64,000 bases of DNA from Mesorhizobium sp. B4-1-4 (GCF_006439395.2 NZ_CP083950.1:1426001-1490000), one strand, 5' to 3'; positions 38,116-47,385 are shown, counted from the stretch's first letter. A program made the numbers and translations. Notes: generated by a model from the sequence alone, not told the origin.

Positions 38116-39722
38116 AATTCGGTCCGATTCCGATTGAGGCGGCCGAAGGCGCGGTGCTGGCACATGCCACCACCGCCGGCGAAAAGCGCTTTCGCAAGGC
38201 CCACAGGTTGAGCGCCGAAGATGTCGCCATACTCAAAGCGGCAGAGATATCGCAGGTCGTTGCGGCCGTGCTGGCTTCGGGTGATCTCGGCGAGGACGCC
38301 GCGGCGCAGAGAATCGCCGAGGGCATGATTTTCAGCGGCGTCGAGGCCAGGCCCGCCGCCACCGGTCGGGTCAATCTCCATGCCAGGGCGGCCGGCATCT
38401 TCACGGTCGATGCCGCCATGATCGACGCCATCAACGCAGTCGATCCCGCCATTACCATCGCGACGCTGGCTCAGCACGCGCCGGTCGAGAAGGGCCGGAT
38501 GGTCGCGACGGTGAAGATCATCCCGTTCGCGGTTGCCTCCACACTTGTCGACGCAGTGACGGAAATCTGTGCCGGCGGAGAGATCTTCGCCGTCAACGCC
38601 TACAGACCGGTGCGCGTCGGCGTCGTCCAGACGGTTCTGCCGGGCATCAAGTCCAGCGTGCTCGACAAGACGTTGCGCGTCACCGAAGCACGGCTGGCGC
38701 GCACGGGCGGCAGGCTGACGGCGGAACGCCGCACGGCACACGAGATCGCGCCGCTGGCCGATGCTGCCAACTCGCTGGCGCGCGACAACGACATTGTGGT
38801 GATCTTCGGCGCCTCGGCGATGAGCGATTTCGCCGATGTCGTTCCGGCGGCGATCGAAATGGCGGGGGGGACCGTCATCCGCGCCGGCATGCCAGTCGAT
38901 CCTGGCAATCTGCTGGTGCTCGGCACGCTTGCCGGCAAGCGCGTCATCGGTGCGCCCGGCTGCGCCCGCAGTCCCAAGGAAAATGGCTTCGACTGGGTGC
39001 TTGACCGATTGATTGCCGGCCTCGACGTCACCGCCCGCGACATTGCCGGTATGGGGGTCGGCGGGCTGTTGATGGAAATCCCGACGCGGCCGCAGCCGCG
39101 CGAGCCGCTGCCCGCCAAGAGCAAGCTCAAGGTCGGGATCGTGCTTCTGGCGGCCGGCCGGTCGAGCCGCATGGGAGGGCCGAACAAGCTTCTGGCGCTC
39201 TTCGATGGCCAACCGCTGGTGCGCCGCACCGCCGAGCGTGCGCTTGCCTCGAAGGCATCGGGCACGATCATCGTCACCGGTCATCAGCGCGAGCGGGTAC
39301 GGGCGGCGTTGTCGGGTCTCGACGTCACCTTCGCCGACAATCCCGATTTTGCCGATGGCCTGTCCACTTCGCTGAGAGCCGGTATTGCCTATCTGCCACA
39401 TGACATCGCCGGTGCGATGATCGTGCTGGGAGACATGCCGGGTGTCGCGCCCGAAGACCTCGACAGGCTGATCGATGCGTTCCGCAAGGCTGGAGGCAAT
39501 TCGGTGGTTCGCGCCTCGCATGGGGGCAAGCGCGGCAACCCGGTGCTTTTGCCACGCTCGCTGTTCCCGGCGATTGCTCATCTCGAAGGCGATACCGGTG
39601 CCCGCCATCTGGTCGAGGCCGAAGGGCTCGATGTCATCGATGTCGAGATCGGCGAGGGCGCGTCAGTCGATGTCGACACCCGCGAAGCGTTGGAAGATGC
39701 CGGCGGCGTGCTGCAGGATTGA
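38112..39722 (+). CDS. Molybdopterin-binding/MocA-like nucleotidyltransferase fusion
   Basis: 536 aa, two domains. Residues about 1-335 form a molybdopterin-binding Mog/MoeA-like domain (VVIFGASAMSDFADVVPAAI, GAPGCARSPKENGFDW). Residues about 340-536 are a MobA-like NTP transferase (VLLAAGRSSRMGGPNKLL, MIVLGDMPGVAPEDLDRL, HGGKRGNPVLLPRSLF) of the MocA type that makes molybdopterin cytosine dinucleotide, the cofactor form of CO dehydrogenase and xanthine dehydrogenase-like enzymes. Start GTG. It closes the operon of six genes. Confidence 0.9.
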   Translation: MKFGPIPIEAAEGAVLAHATTAGEKRFRKAHRLSAEDVAILKAAEISQVVAAVLASGDLGEDAAAQRIAEGMIFSGVEARPAATGRVNLHARAAGIFTVDAAMIDAINAVDPAITIATLAQHAPVEKGRMVATVKIIPFAVASTLVDAVTEICAGGEIFAVNAYRPVRVGVVQTVLPGIKSSVLDKTLRVTEARLARTGGRLTAERRTAHEIAPLADAANSLARDNDIVVIFGASAMSDFADVVPAAIEMAGGTVIRAGMPVDPGNLLVLGTLAGKRVIGAPGCARSPKENGFDWVLDRLIAGLDVTARDIAGMGVGGLLMEIPTRPQPREPLPAKSKLKVGIVLLAAGRSSRMGGPNKLLALFDGQPLVRRTAERALASKASGTIIVTGHQRERVRAALSGLDVTFADNPDFADGLSTSLRAGIAYLPHDIAGAMIVLGDMPGVAPEDLDRLIDAFRKAGGNSVVRASHGGKRGNPVLLPRSLFPAIAHLEGDTGARHLVEAEGLDVIDVEIGEGASVDVDTREALEDAGGVLQD

Positions 39723-39754
39723 CAAACCCAAGCTGTAGTACGCATGGCTGAGGT

Positions 39755-40642
39755 ATGGCTTTTCGTATCCTCTCCCCGCTCCATGGCCTTCTGGTCGCGA
39801 CATTCGCTCTTTGCAGTGCCGCCAATGCGCTTGAACTAGAACCCTTCAAGGACGATCTCTTCGCCTATCCGGCCACGCTCTCGTCTGACACCAATGGCGC
39901 CTACACGGTCATCGACTACCGCGAAATGCGCGACATCAACCAGCGCGACGAGGTGCCGGAAAAACGCGTGCATCCGCAATATGCCGATACCGGCGTACGC
40001 AAGGTGCAGCAGGATCTGATGCTGAAGACGGACGCCGGCGATGTCAGGCATGTCGCCGTCGGCAAGACGCAAGGCGCTGCCATCATCGTGCTCTATCTGC
40101 ACGGACAGGGCGGCAGCCGCAAGCAGGGCGTCGACGACTTCACTTTCGGCGGCAATTTCAACCGCATCAAGAACCTGATGGCCGGCAATGGCGGCCTCTA
40201 TCTCTCTCCGGATTTCCCCGATTTCGGCGACAAGGGCGCCGCGCAGGTCGCGGCCCTGATCGATCACTATGCCGAACAGTCTCCGGGCGCGAAGATCTTC
40301 GTCGCCTGCGGCTCCATGGGCGGCGCGCTGTGCTGGAAGCTTGCCGGACGCAAGGACACGGGCGCCCGCATCGACGGCTTGTTGCTGCTCGGTTCGCTGT
40401 GGGACGACAGCTTTTTCGCCAGCCCCGCTTTCAAACGCCGCGTGCCGGTGTTCTTCGGCCAGGGCAGTCACGACGTGGTCTTTCCCGTCGCCAATCAGGA
40501 AGCCTTCTTCCGCTCGATCCTGGCCAAATCGAAGACCTATCCGACCCGCTTCGTCCGTTTCGAGACCGGCACGCACGGCACGCCGATCCGCATGGCCGAC
40601 TGGCGGGGAACGCTCAACTGGATGCTGTCGAAGTCACCTTGA
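39755..40642 (+). CDS. Exported alpha/beta hydrolase
   Basis: 295 aa. A signal peptide (about residues 1-25, ending in ALCSAANALE) precedes an alpha/beta fold: strand VLYLHGQGGSRKQG (oxyanion HG), nucleophile FVACGSMGGALCWKL (G-S-M-G), acid VFFGQGSHDVVFPV and C-terminal ETGTHGTPIRM. It is probably a periplasmic carboxylesterase; substrate unknown. It begins 32 nt after the MocA-like gene with no terminator, but its function does not suggest an operon role. Confidence 0.8.
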   Translation: MAFRILSPLHGLLVATFALCSAANALELEPFKDDLFAYPATLSSDTNGAYTVIDYREMRDINQRDEVPEKRVHPQYADTGVRKVQQDLMLKTDAGDVRHVAVGKTQGAAIIVLYLHGQGGSRKQGVDDFTFGGNFNRIKNLMAGNGGLYLSPDFPDFGDKGAAQVAALIDHYAEQSPGAKIFVACGSMGGALCWKLAGRKDTGARIDGLLLLGSLWDDSFFASPAFKRRVPVFFGQGSHDVVFPVANQEAFFRSILAKSKTYPTRFVRFETGTHGTPIRMADWRGTLNWMLSKSP

Positions 40643-40674
40643 CCGCCGCTGGCTGGGAGAAGCCCACCGACATT

Positions 40675-41727
40675 TCAGGGCGCGGTGTTGTAGTCGACGA
40701 CGGTCTGTGGGTTCTGCTCGCCGTCATAGGACGCGTCGACATCATACTGGACCAGCGAGAAATCGCCATTGCGGAACAGATAGGTGCCCGACGAAGAGGC
40801 ATCTGCAGCGCCACGCCATTTGTTGAAGGTGGTGATCGTGTGGGCATCCTTGTCATAGCTGGAATTGGTCGCCCAGCCTGTCGTCCGGAAGCCGACAATG
40901 TGCATGGATTCGACCTTGCCCTCGCTGTCGTTGTTCACGTAGCGGATATCCATCTCCGGCTCCGTGAACTGCAACTGCCGCACTCCTGATACATCGTCGC
41001 TCATGTAGTAGATGGAGTTTTCATTGTAGGCGGCGACCGAGCAGGAGAAATGGAAAAGCCGCGCTTCCCGGTCGGGATCGCTGGCGGCCGCATCCTTGTC
41101 CCTGTACTTGATCGAGAAAGTTTCCGGCTCGCTGGCCAAAAGGTTCTTGTCGCATTGGTCGCCATACGTCGCCAGAAAAGCCTTCTTGGTCTGTTCGAGC
41201 GCGGTGTCCTTCTTGGGCGGCGGCGGTCCGTCGCCACAGCTTGGCGGCAACGCCCCTTCGAAATCGGCGGTGGAAGGTTTCAGCGCGCCTTTCTCGATAT
41301 GGATGGGATCGAAAGGCGGCTCCGCCTGGGCCTGGGCATTCACCTGGCGCAGCGTGTAGCAGCCGGCAAAGACCTTTTCGCCGCCGTTCTTGTCCGTGGC
41401 ACGGATGGCGACGGGCACGTTATAGTATATGCTGCCGGCGGCTCCCTCGTCTGAAACCGCACCGGTCGCGACCTCGACCTTGTCGGTGCCGTCATAGCCC
41501 TTGACGAAACTGTTGAAATCCTTAGCCGGCTTTGTATCGCCGAAATAGCCCCAGGCGCGGGCGAATTCGTGCCGGCTGATGGCGCTGTAGAGCGAACGGA
41601 TAACCGCCTCGGCACTCGACCGGTCGTCGAGATAGGGTGTTTCGGGAGCATCGCCGGCGGCACGTGCCGTATGGCCGACGGCGGCAAGGGAGAGAAGGGC
41701 AGTCGCCGCGAGAAGGACGCGTCTCAT
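40675..41727 (-). CDS. Exported DUF1176 protein
   Basis: 350 aa. Signal peptide MRRVLLAATALLSLAAVGHT ending ARA|A. Cysteines at FAGCYTLRQ, LPPSCGDG, GDQCDKN and FHFSCSV probably form disulfides. The C-terminal third (HIVGFRTTGWATNSSYDKDA, ITTFNKWRGAADASSSGTYL) is the DUF1176 region. Likely periplasmic; function unknown. Convergent with the hydrolase gene (32-nt gap). Confidence 0.82.
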   Translation of the reverse strand: MRRVLLAATALLSLAAVGHTARAAGDAPETPYLDDRSSAEAVIRSLYSAISRHEFARAWGYFGDTKPAKDFNSFVKGYDGTDKVEVATGAVSDEGAAGSIYYNVPVAIRATDKNGGEKVFAGCYTLRQVNAQAQAEPPFDPIHIEKGALKPSTADFEGALPPSCGDGPPPPKKDTALEQTKKAFLATYGDQCDKNLLASEPETFSIKYRDKDAAASDPDREARLFHFSCSVAAYNENSIYYMSDDVSGVRQLQFTEPEMDIRYVNNDSEGKVESMHIVGFRTTGWATNSSYDKDAHTITTFNKWRGAADASSSGTYLFRNGDFSLVQYDVDASYDGEQNPQTVVDYNTAP

Positions 41728-41869
41728 CGGGAATCTCCGCGTTCGATAACGCAGATTCTACCATTGCGATTGCGGCGGCGTGGTGACGCGGCGCTCATGG
41801 CGCTTGAAGAATCGCGCCTTGAGGCGCTAGCTCCTCGCGACGGCGCTTAGACCGGACAGGAGATTTGAC

Positions 41870-42376
41870 GTGACCATATCGATGTATGAGGCTTCCGTGC
41901 CGGTGTTCTCGGCCAGGCTGAAAGCACTTTCCAGTGTTCTGGCAGCTGCCGAACAGAATGCACTTGACCGCAAGATCGACCCGCAGGTGTTTCTGACGGC
42001 GCGGCTGGCGCCCGACATGTTCGCCTTGACCAGGCAGGTGCAGATCGCGACCGATCATGCCAAAGGCGCGCCCTCGCGGCTGGCCGGCCGCGAAGTGCCG
42101 AAATACGAGGACAATGAGGCAAGCTTTGCCGACCTCGAGGCGAGGATAGCCAGGACGGTCGCGCATCTGGCGACGTTTTCGGCCGCCGATATCGACGGTT
42201 CCGACGAAAGGACGATCGAGTTGAAGCTCGGCGGACGTGAAACCACGATGGGCGGCATGCAGTATCTGCTGCATCTGGCCATGCCCAACTTCTATTTCCA
42301 CCTCACCACCGCCTACGACATTCTGCGCCACAATGGCGTGCCGCTCGGCAAGGCGACATTCCTCGGAACGCGTTGA
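41870..42376 (+). CDS. DUF1993 protein (DinB-like four-helix bundle)
   Basis: 168 aa, start GTG at 41870 with CAGGAG 7 nt upstream. Helical throughout: the first helix MTISMYEASVPVFSARLKAL and a late NFYFHLTTAYDILRHNGVPL match DUF1993, a DinB-like family. The fold carries metal-binding His in some members; here only the late FHLTTAYDILRH His residues are apparent. Function unknown. Confidence 0.88.
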   Translation: MTISMYEASVPVFSARLKALSSVLAAAEQNALDRKIDPQVFLTARLAPDMFALTRQVQIATDHAKGAPSRLAGREVPKYEDNEASFADLEARIARTVAHLATFSAADIDGSDERTIELKLGGRETTMGGMQYLLHLAMPNFYFHLTTAYDILRHNGVPLGKATFLGTR

Positions 42377-42428
42377 GGATTGAGGTCTTGAGATGTCCCG
42401 GATCGACCCGGGACATCTCACAACCAGC

Positions 42429-42593
42429 TTAGCGAACGGACATTTCGCGGGCGATGCGCGGAAAATCGGCTGGCTTGATGCCGATATCGGCGCGGTCGGC
42501 ATTGCTCATCGAATGAAGCAGCGCAAGTGCCGCGCGGTATCTCAGATGTTCCTGTGGCCGTGGCCGGGCGAACATTTCAGTGAAGAAACCCAT
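42429..42593 (-). CDS. DUF1127-like small protein
   Basis: 54 aa, ATG at 42593, stop at 42429. Translated by hand it begins MGFFTEMFARPRPQEHLRYR and ends ADIGIKPADFPRIAREMSVR. The L-x-x-M-S-x-x-D-R-A-D-I-G-I core is the DUF1127 signature. GGGAG lies about 9 nt upstream. The gene is a second example of the family in the window (see 20729). Function unknown. Confidence 0.75.
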   Translation of the reverse strand: MGFFTEMFARPRPQEHLRYRAALALLHSMSNADRADIGIKPADFPRIAREMSVR

Positions 42594-42795
42594 GGTTCAG
42601 GCTCCCGATTGGTCCTCCACGAATCCCAATATAGGTGAATCGTGACAATTGTGCAGTGCAGCATTTGCATGCCTGCCATGTTCGGGATGATTTTCATGAG
42701 ATTTCTTCGCGGTCCGGTGAAACTTTCGCGCCGCACAATCGTAGGCTTGGACGCCGGCACGTGGCCAGTTTTTCCTCGGCACTCCTGGCGAATTT

Positions 42796-42826
42796 CCGGG
42801 CTGCACGAAAGTGCAGTCCGGCTTTT
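42796..42826 (+). terminator. Orphan intrinsic terminator, possible sRNA 3' end
   Basis: CCGGGCTGCAC (42796-42806) pairs with GTGCAGTCCGG (42811-42821) through a GAAA tetraloop, followed by CTTTTG. The nearest upstream plus-strand gene ends at 42376 and a minus-strand gene lies between, so no obvious mRNA ends here. The 384-nt gap 42594-42977 holds no protein gene that I can support; a small RNA ending at this terminator is possible. Confidence 0.6.
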
Positions 42827-42977
42827 GTTGGGAACCGGGTGCGATCCTCCGAATGGCTAAATTCATCAAGACCGGTGGCATTTATTTTTAACGAGCCGGT
42901 TCTATGTTCTGATAACGGAACAGTCGGGCAAGGGGGAGGCTGACATCGCTACCGGCGCCAAGCGTGATTTCGCTTCG

Positions 42978-43439
42978 TTGCTCGACGACCTCTTCGTGGC
43001 CTCCGAAAAGGGTGACGGCACAGAGGACGACGAGGCGGGCACGCGTCCGTCCATTCCCTTCGACTATCTCTCGGTGGCGGATGAACTCCATTCCGGCCGC
43101 ATCAAAGTATCCGCCGCCGAATATCGCGAGGCAGGTGCCGATCTGGCGAGCGAATTTGCCGCCTTGCTGGACCACGCCAGGCTTGCACTGGCCGGCGAGG
43201 AACCGAAACCCGAGGAAAAATTGCCGCCGATCGACCCCGAATCGATCGCAGCCGAACTGGGACTGGACCAGCCCAAGGGCGCCGCCGATTTCGGACGCAT
43301 GCGCCGCAGCTTTGCCTTCGCCAATCATCCGGACCGTGTCGCCCCGCATCTGCGCCAGCGCGCCATGGTCCGCATGCAGGTGGCCAACATGCTGATCGAC
43401 GAGGCCAAGCGCCGCGCCGTAGCCCGCGTGCGCCGCTAA
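42978..43439 (+). CDS. J-domain-like (HPD) protein
   Basis: 153 aa from TTG 42978, the first recognised start codon. The C-terminal region GRMRRSFAFANHPDRVAPHL carries the H-P-D tripeptide of J domains, followed by the helix RMQVANMLIDEAKRRAV. Only helices 2-3 are recognisable, so it is a degenerate or divergent J domain; DnaK interaction is an inference. A strong Shine-Dalgarno (AGGGGGAGG, 42931-42939) suits an ATC at 42945 in the same frame better than the TTG; the true start is unsettled. Confidence 0.7.
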   Translation: MLDDLFVASEKGDGTEDDEAGTRPSIPFDYLSVADELHSGRIKVSAAEYREAGADLASEFAALLDHARLALAGEEPKPEEKLPPIDPESIAAELGLDQPKGAADFGRMRRSFAFANHPDRVAPHLRQRAMVRMQVANMLIDEAKRRAVARVRR

Positions 43440-43554
43440 ACGCCTCGACTCAAAAGTCGGCCTTGCGAGACTTGGAGAGCGCCACCGCTTTCCTGTAAGG
43501 TGCGATTTCCTCCCCGCGCGGCCGCGCACGCTTTCCCTCCGGAGCAGAAAATTC

Positions 43555-44637
43555 ATGCACAAACGCCGTCTCGGTCGGACCGATCTTCTTGTTACCCAGA
43601 TTTGCCTGGGATCCATGACTTGGGGCCAGCAGAACACCGAGGCCGAGGGCCACGCCCAGATGGATCTGGCCTTTTCGCGCGGCGTCAATTTCATCGATAC
43701 CGCCGAACTTTACCCGATTCCGCCCAAGGCCGAGACACAGGGGCGGACCGAGAAGATCATCGGCAGTTGGATGAAGGCGAGAGGTAACCGTGACAAGGTG
43801 ATCCTCGCCTCCAAGGTCGTCGGTCGCACCGCCAACAACTGGTTTCGCGGCGGCCGGCCATCGCAATTGGTGAGGGCCGATATTTTTGACGCCATCGACA
43901 AGTCGCTGGCCAAGCTCGGCACGGACTATCTCGACCTTTATCAGATCCATTGGCCGGAACGCGACATCCCGTGGGGCGCCAACCCAACACGCGTCGGCGC
44001 CGTGGCGCGTCGTGCCGACGCGGCCGGCGAGCCGGCTGGCGAGACGCCGGTCGCCGAGACGCTTGCGGTGTTCGACGAACTGGTGAAGGTTGGAAAAATC
44101 CGCCATTTCGGTTTGTCGAACGAGAGTTCGTGGGGCGTGATGCCCTTCCTTGCGGAGACCGACAAAGGAATCGGTCCGCGCGTCGCGCCCCTCCAGAACG
44201 CCTACAATCTCGTCAACCGCACCTTCGAGGTCAATCTCGCCGAGGTCTGCGAGCGTGAGGACGTGTCGCTGCTCGCTTATTCGCCGCTGGCGCAGGGCTA
44301 TCTGACCGGCAAATACGACCATGGCGCGCGCCCGCCGGGGTCGCGCTCGCAGCTGTTCAACCGTGGCCAGCGTTATGAGACACCGAATGCGGCCGAAGCG
44401 CAGCTCGAATACAATGAGTTGGCGCGCAGTTTCGGGTTCGAGCCGGCCCTGTTTGCCAATGCCTATGTATCGAGCCGTCCCTTCGTGACCTCCAACATCA
44501 TCGGCGCGACAACCATTCCGCAGTTGGAGATGGCACTATCATCCGTCGATGTGGTGTGGACCGAAGAGATGCAGAAGGCGGTGGGTCGGCAATCCCTGTC
44601 CTTGATCGGGACCGGTTGCAGAATTATCGAGGCATAA
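43555..44637 (+). CDS. Aldo/keto reductase (Tas-like)
   Basis: 360 aa NADPH-dependent oxidoreductase, TIM barrel. Start MHKRRLGRTDLLVTQICLG and catalytic region NFIDTAELYPIPPKAETQGR (Asp/Tyr), with VILASKVVGR giving the Lys and YQIHWPE the His. Similarity is closest to the E. coli Tas group. The C-terminal coenzyme motif is SRPFVTSNIIGATTIPQLE. CGGAG lies 10 nt before the ATG. A damaged aminotransferase follows 13 nt later. Confidence 0.92.
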   Translation: MHKRRLGRTDLLVTQICLGSMTWGQQNTEAEGHAQMDLAFSRGVNFIDTAELYPIPPKAETQGRTEKIIGSWMKARGNRDKVILASKVVGRTANNWFRGGRPSQLVRADIFDAIDKSLAKLGTDYLDLYQIHWPERDIPWGANPTRVGAVARRADAAGEPAGETPVAETLAVFDELVKVGKIRHFGLSNESSWGVMPFLAETDKGIGPRVAPLQNAYNLVNRTFEVNLAEVCEREDVSLLAYSPLAQGYLTGKYDHGARPPGSRSQLFNRGQRYETPNAAEAQLEYNELARSFGFEPALFANAYVSSRPFVTSNIIGATTIPQLEMALSSVDVVWTEEMQKAVGRQSLSLIGTGCRIIEA

Positions 44638-44650
44638 TAGAAGGGTGGAG

Positions 44651-45833
44651 ATGATGGTGGATTTTTCGATCGAGGCCGTGCGTGGAAAATTTCCCGCCCT
44701 CACACTGACTGACAAGGGTCGCCGCCGCATCTATCTCGACAATCCGGCCGGCACGCAGGTGCCGCAAACTGTCGCTGACGCCGTGTCGCACTGCCTCTTG
44801 ACCACAAACGCCAATCTCGGCGGCTATTTCGAAACGACGGTCGCTGCTCAAACAGTCGTCGACGAAGCGCATCAGGCAATGGCCGATTTCCTTGGTGCGG
44901 AGAGCCCGCAGGAAATCATCATCGGCGCCAACATGACGACGCTGACCTATCACATGTCGCGCACACTCGGCCGCACGTTGAACCCGGGCGACGAGATCAT
45001 CCTCACCCGCATGGCAGGTGGAGGAGGCGACACTGGCCGGTCTGCTGTCCGGCAGGACACGGCTCGTCGCCTTGAACTACGCCAGCAATCTCACCGGTTC
45101 GATCAACAGGGTCAAATCTCTGACCCAACTTGCAAAACAGGCCGGCGCCCTGGTCTATGTCGATGCCGTCCAGTTCGCGCCGCATGGCCTGATCGACGTG
45201 CGGGATCTCGGCTGCGATTTCCTGATCTGCTCGGCCTACAAGTTCTTCGGCCCGCATATGGGCATATTATGGGGTCGGCGCGACGTCATCGATGGCCTGA
45301 AAGCCTACAAATGCCGCTGTTCGTCCAACGGTCTGCCGGAGCGCTTCGAACTCGGCACGCCGCAGATCGAACTGATGGCCGGTCTCACGGCCGCGGTCGA
45401 TTATTTTGCCGGGCTGGGTGCGGCGGCGGGCGAGGGCGGCTCGAGAAGGCAAAAAATCGCCAGGGCGTTCGAAGTGTCCATCGCCTATGAAAATCCGCTG
45501 GCGCAAAGGCTGATCGATGGCCTGTCCGACATTTCAGGCCTGACCATCCACGGCATCACCGATCCGAAACGGCTCGGTGATCGGGTGCCGACAGTCTCCT
45601 TCACCGTCGAAGGTATCGTTCCGGAAACGATCGTGCGGCAGATGAACGCCGAAAACATCTTCCTGTGGTCCGGCCACAACTACGCCTGGGAGATTGTCCA
45701 ACAACTCGGCATTCCGGCCGAACAAGGCGTCGTGCGTATCGGCATCGCGCACTACAACACGGCGGCTGAGATCGACGAGACGCTGGAGAGCGTGCACCGC
45801 GTGATCGCCATGCTCAGGCAGCAGCGCTCCTGA
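44651..45833 (+). pseudogene. Class V aminotransferase, cysteine-desulfurase-like, deletion plus frameshift
   Basis: Two frames belong to one protein of the VC1184-like class V family. Frame 1 (44651 to about 45013) ends at EIILTRM. Frame 2 (from about 45018) resumes at VEEATLAGLLSGRTRLVALN and runs to the normal C-terminus, including the PLP lysine in CSAYKFFGPHMGILWG. In family members these two points are separated by roughly 30 residues (a D-H-E-x-N-V-x-P-W segment and onward), which are absent here, and the frames differ. Loss of that segment should abolish activity even if the frame were restored. Convergent with the HDAC-like gene (15 nt). Confidence 0.82.
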
Positions 45834-45848
45834 TGCGAGCCTGAACTG

Positions 45849-46877
45849 TCACCGCGCCTTGCCGCCAAAACCGGTGAGGAAGGCGGTGAGATTGTCGCCG
45901 AGCGCGTCGCAGAGATAGCCGCCTTCCTGGACGATGACCGTCGGCAGGCCGAGACCGGCGATGGCCTCGCCCACGCGCGAGAAGCCTGGCGTCGTCACCG
46001 AAAGTCCGCCGAACGGATCGCCCTCGAACGCGTCGAGGCCGAGCGCCACGACCAGCGCGTCGGGCGAGAAGGCGCGAATACGCTGGAACGCCACCGCAAG
46101 CCCTTCCAGAAATGCCGCGTCGGCGGATTTGCGTGGCAGCGGCAGGTTGAAATTATAGCCGAGGCCAGGCCCTTCGCCGCGCTCGTCGGCATGGCCCCAG
46201 AAGAAGGGATAGAAGCGCACCGGGTCGGCATGCAGTGAGACGGTGAGCACGTCGGGCCGCGCATAGAAGATGCCTTGCGTGCCGTTGCCATGGTGCAGAT
46301 CGACATCGAGGATGGCCACGCGCGCGGCCTGCTTGCGCAACACCTGGGCCGCAACGGCCGAATTGTTGATGAAGCAGAAGCCGCCAGCGACGTCGGCAAA
46401 AGCGTGATGGCCGGGCGGGCGGCACAGCGCATAGGCGGCCGGTGCGCCAGCCATCACCGCCTCGGCGGCGTCGACCGCGCTCCAGGCGCTCCACAGGGCG
46501 CTATGCCAGGTTTCGCCCGAGATCGGGCAAGCGGTGTCGGCCATGTGGTAACCGGCCTGACCGACCGCCGAGGCCGGATAGGAGCCGCTGCGCGCGATCG
46601 GGTGGATGTTGGGGATCACCTCGGCCGAGGCGCCCTCAATGCGCTGCCAGCGCGCGAAAATGTGCTCGAGGAAGTCGAGATATTCAGGCGTATGCACCGC
46701 CGAGACCGGACCGAGCCCATGATCGCGGGGCCGTTCGATCGTGCAGCCGGCAGATTTTGCGCCGGCTAACAATATCTCGACGCGCTCCGGCTTTTCCGGA
46801 TTGGGCTGCGGCGCGCCGCTGGAAAGAAAGGCCTTGGGATCATGGCGCTTCTGCTCCTCGGCATAGAAGGCTTTCAT
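45849..46877 (-). CDS. HDAC-like/acetylpolyamine amidohydrolase
   Basis: 342 aa zinc deacetylase fold. Zinc ligands are in ILDVDLHHGNGTQGIFYA (Asp, His) and LGLDAFEGDPFGGLSV (Asp); the catalytic His pair is in CRPPGHHAFADVAGGFCFIN. The group contains enzymes that deacetylate polyamines and other acylated amines. It is the last gene of the minus-strand unit that starts with the GNAT gene, which overlaps its start (ATGA). A role in removing N-acetyl groups from the imported amine is inferred. Confidence 0.9.
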   Translation of the reverse strand: MKAFYAEEQKRHDPKAFLSSGAPQPNPEKPERVEILLAGAKSAGCTIERPRDHGLGPVSAVHTPEYLDFLEHIFARWQRIEGASAEVIPNIHPIARSGSYPASAVGQAGYHMADTACPISGETWHSALWSAWSAVDAAEAVMAGAPAAYALCRPPGHHAFADVAGGFCFINNSAVAAQVLRKQAARVAILDVDLHHGNGTQGIFYARPDVLTVSLHADPVRFYPFFWGHADERGEGPGLGYNFNLPLPRKSADAAFLEGLAVAFQRIRAFSPDALVVALGLDAFEGDPFGGLSVTTPGFSRVGEAIAGLGLPTVIVQEGGYLCDALGDNLTAFLTGFGGKAR

Positions 46878-47377
46878 TCCTGCTCTCCATTCTCCGGCGC
46901 GTCGGCAAACGCAAGGAAGGCCTCGCCGATGATCTTCTGCGTCTGTTCATAGCTCGACCAGGCAATGCCCAGCCTTTCATAGAAGGCCTTGGCGCCCTCA
47001 TTATCCGTATCGACCGAGAGCCTGAGATAGACGCCGCCTTCTTTCCGGCATTCCGCAGCGACGCGTCGCAGTAGGCGCTCACCGATCTTGCGGCCGCGGA
47101 ACCGGTCCTCGACATAGAGGTCCTGTACATAGACGCCGGGCCGGCCCATCCAGGTCGAAAAGATCGGGAAATAGAGGCAGAGGCCGGCGAATTCGCCGTC
47201 GATCTCGGCGATGAGGGTCGAGAAGGCCGGCTTTTCGCCGAAGCCGTAGCGGCGGAGATCATCAGCGGTTGAGGTGATCTCCTGATGCGCGCCGATATGG
47301 GTACCGAGTTTAAGAAGCGCGGCGTGGATTGCGTCCACATCGTCGATCCGGCCGGGGCGGATGAGGATGCCGCTCAC
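46874..47377 (-). CDS. GNAT-family N-acetyltransferase
   Basis: 167 aa. The acetyl-CoA-binding R/Q-x-x-G-x-G/A loop is in FRGRKIGERLLRRVAAEC, preceded by the strand VQDLYVEDRF; the C-terminal GAKAFYERLGIAW completes the fold. The acceptor is unknown, but pairing with an HDAC-like deacetylase (4-nt overlap) points to an amine. Its ATG is at 47377, just left of the palindromic repeat. Confidence 0.9.
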   Translation of the reverse strand: MSGILIRPGRIDDVDAIHAALLKLGTHIGAHQEITSTADDLRRYGFGEKPAFSTLIAEIDGEFAGLCLYFPIFSTWMGRPGVYVQDLYVEDRFRGRKIGERLLRRVAAECRKEGGVYLRLSVDTDNEGAKAFYERLGIAWSSYEQTQKIIGEAFLAFADAPENGEQE

Positions 47378-47385
47378 GACAGGGA

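Noticed and set aside
37863..39608. 581-codon minus-strand open frame
   Set aside because: Antisense to the XdhC and MocA-like genes, low-complexity His/Arg-rich translation typical of shadows.
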